Source: Pseudomonadota bacterium (GTDB lineage: Bacteria > Pseudomonadota > Alphaproteobacteria > Rhizobiales > Hyphomicrobiaceae). From it: a stretch of DNA of 5,717 nt. This document shows, one piece after another, positions 5,360-5,717 of this stretch. Position 1 is the stretch's first letter. The number at the start of each line of letters is the position of its first letter. The position numbers and the translations under genes were made by a program. The notes below the pieces were generated by a model, which was given only the letters and a program-made list of their open reading frames with translations, made no database searches and had not been told where the DNA came from. Location: positions 1 to 5,717 of the forward strand of contig JAEYYJ010000024.1 of the NCBI GenBank assembly GCA_023430845.1. Reading direction: 5' to 3'.

Positions 5360-5717
5360 ATGAAAAAGGTCGCAATCGCCGCGGCAGCAACGGCATTCGG
5401 CTGCCTGATGTTCAATGATGCCAGCGCCCAGGGGGCGGCTTTCCCACCGCCGCCGCCCAAGGTGAGTCCGGCGAAAGGCGTCATCGACATGCACGTCCAT
5501 TCGCATCCGGACGTGTTCGGGCGCAACATGGATGACATCGACGTTGCACAGCTCGCCAGGGCGCGCGGGATGCGCGGCTTGCTCCTCAAAAATCACATCA
5601 GTGAGACCGCCAGTCGCGCCGCGCTGGTGATGAAGGTCGTGCCGGGCATCGAGATATTCGGCGGCATCGTTCTCAATAATGCGGTCGGCGGCATCAATCC
5701 GAACGCCGTCGAATGGA
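5360..5717 (+). CDS. DUF6282 family amidohydrolase-like protein, secreted (5' part)
   Basis: The first 119 codons are present and the frame runs off the window end. ATG 5360 follows AGGGAG (5348-5353) with a six-base spacer. Residues 1-23 are a Sec signal peptide: KK, a hydrophobic Ala-rich core, and ASA before Q24 as a signal peptidase I site. The core includes C15, but AFGC is a poor lipobox. A proline-rich linker (28-37) leads to KGVIDMHVHSHPDVF (39-53). This is the HxH metal-binding strand that opens amidohydrolase/TIM-barrel metal-dependent hydrolases, here with a third His (H45, H47, H49). LLLKNHISETASRA (74-87), with K77 and H79 as further likely ligands, and FGGIVLNNAVGGINPNAVEW (100-119) match my memory of DUF6282. 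The reaction is unknown; I infer a periplasmic metal-dependent hydrolase. The gene is divergent from the CorC-like gene. Confidence 0.88.
   Translation, partial: MKKVAIAAAATAFGCLMFNDASAQGAAFPPPPPKVSPAKGVIDMHVHSHPDVFGRNMDDIDVAQLARARGMRGLLLKNHISETASRAALVMKVVPGIEIFGGIVLNNAVGGINPNAVEW

Overview
The window is GC-rich, with few gaps between genes and signals typical of an alphaproteobacterium. The gene set is a Bax inhibitor-1/YccA protein, a MnaT/phosphinothricin-type acetyltransferase, an S1C (HtrA-like) protein that begins with a PKPEDY-type N-terminus, a CNNM/CorC transporter and a DUF6282 protein. Together with Ala/Arg-rich proteins and frequent GTG/TTG starts, this suggests Hyphomicrobiales, perhaps the Bradyrhizobium/Rhodopseudomonas neighbourhood. 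That placement is from memory of protein style and is not proven here. Nothing marks the window as a mobile island: no transposase, integrase, tRNA, att site or CRISPR array was seen.

Layout. Bases 1-240 hold the 3' end of a BI-1/YccA membrane protein on the + strand, closed by a GNRA-loop terminator (287-316). A GNAT acetyltransferase (+, 461-997) follows and ends in a G/C stem with a T tract (about 1025-1085). A pair of 35-bp direct repeats, each made of two hairpins, lies at 1122-1200 at the convergent junction. On the - strand, an HtrA-like protein (1208-2158) has apparently lost all three catalytic residues. Upstream of it is a low-complexity Ala-rich protein of unknown function (2293-3258). 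The 555-bp gap 3259-3813 contains a strong - strand intrinsic terminator (3394-3426), preceded by a long hairpin region that I read as a possible small RNA. It also holds a perfect 14-bp palindrome made of two abutting GANTC sites. A CNNM/CBS/CorC transporter (-, 3814-5148) has a clear sigma70-type promoter, and a secreted DUF6282 protein (+, 5360 to the window end) diverges from it.

How the parts relate. The unknown protein and the HtrA-like protein are in the same direction 134 bp apart. The HtrA-like gene has its own good promoter (TTGTGA-17-TATTGT), which also argues for a GTG start at 2158 instead of the upstream ATG. BI-1, GNAT, CNNM/CorC and DUF6282 look like independent transcription units. 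I found no convincing new multi-gene system. The most interesting items are the putative pseudoprotease, the candidate small RNA or leader attenuator, and the paired double-hairpin repeat.
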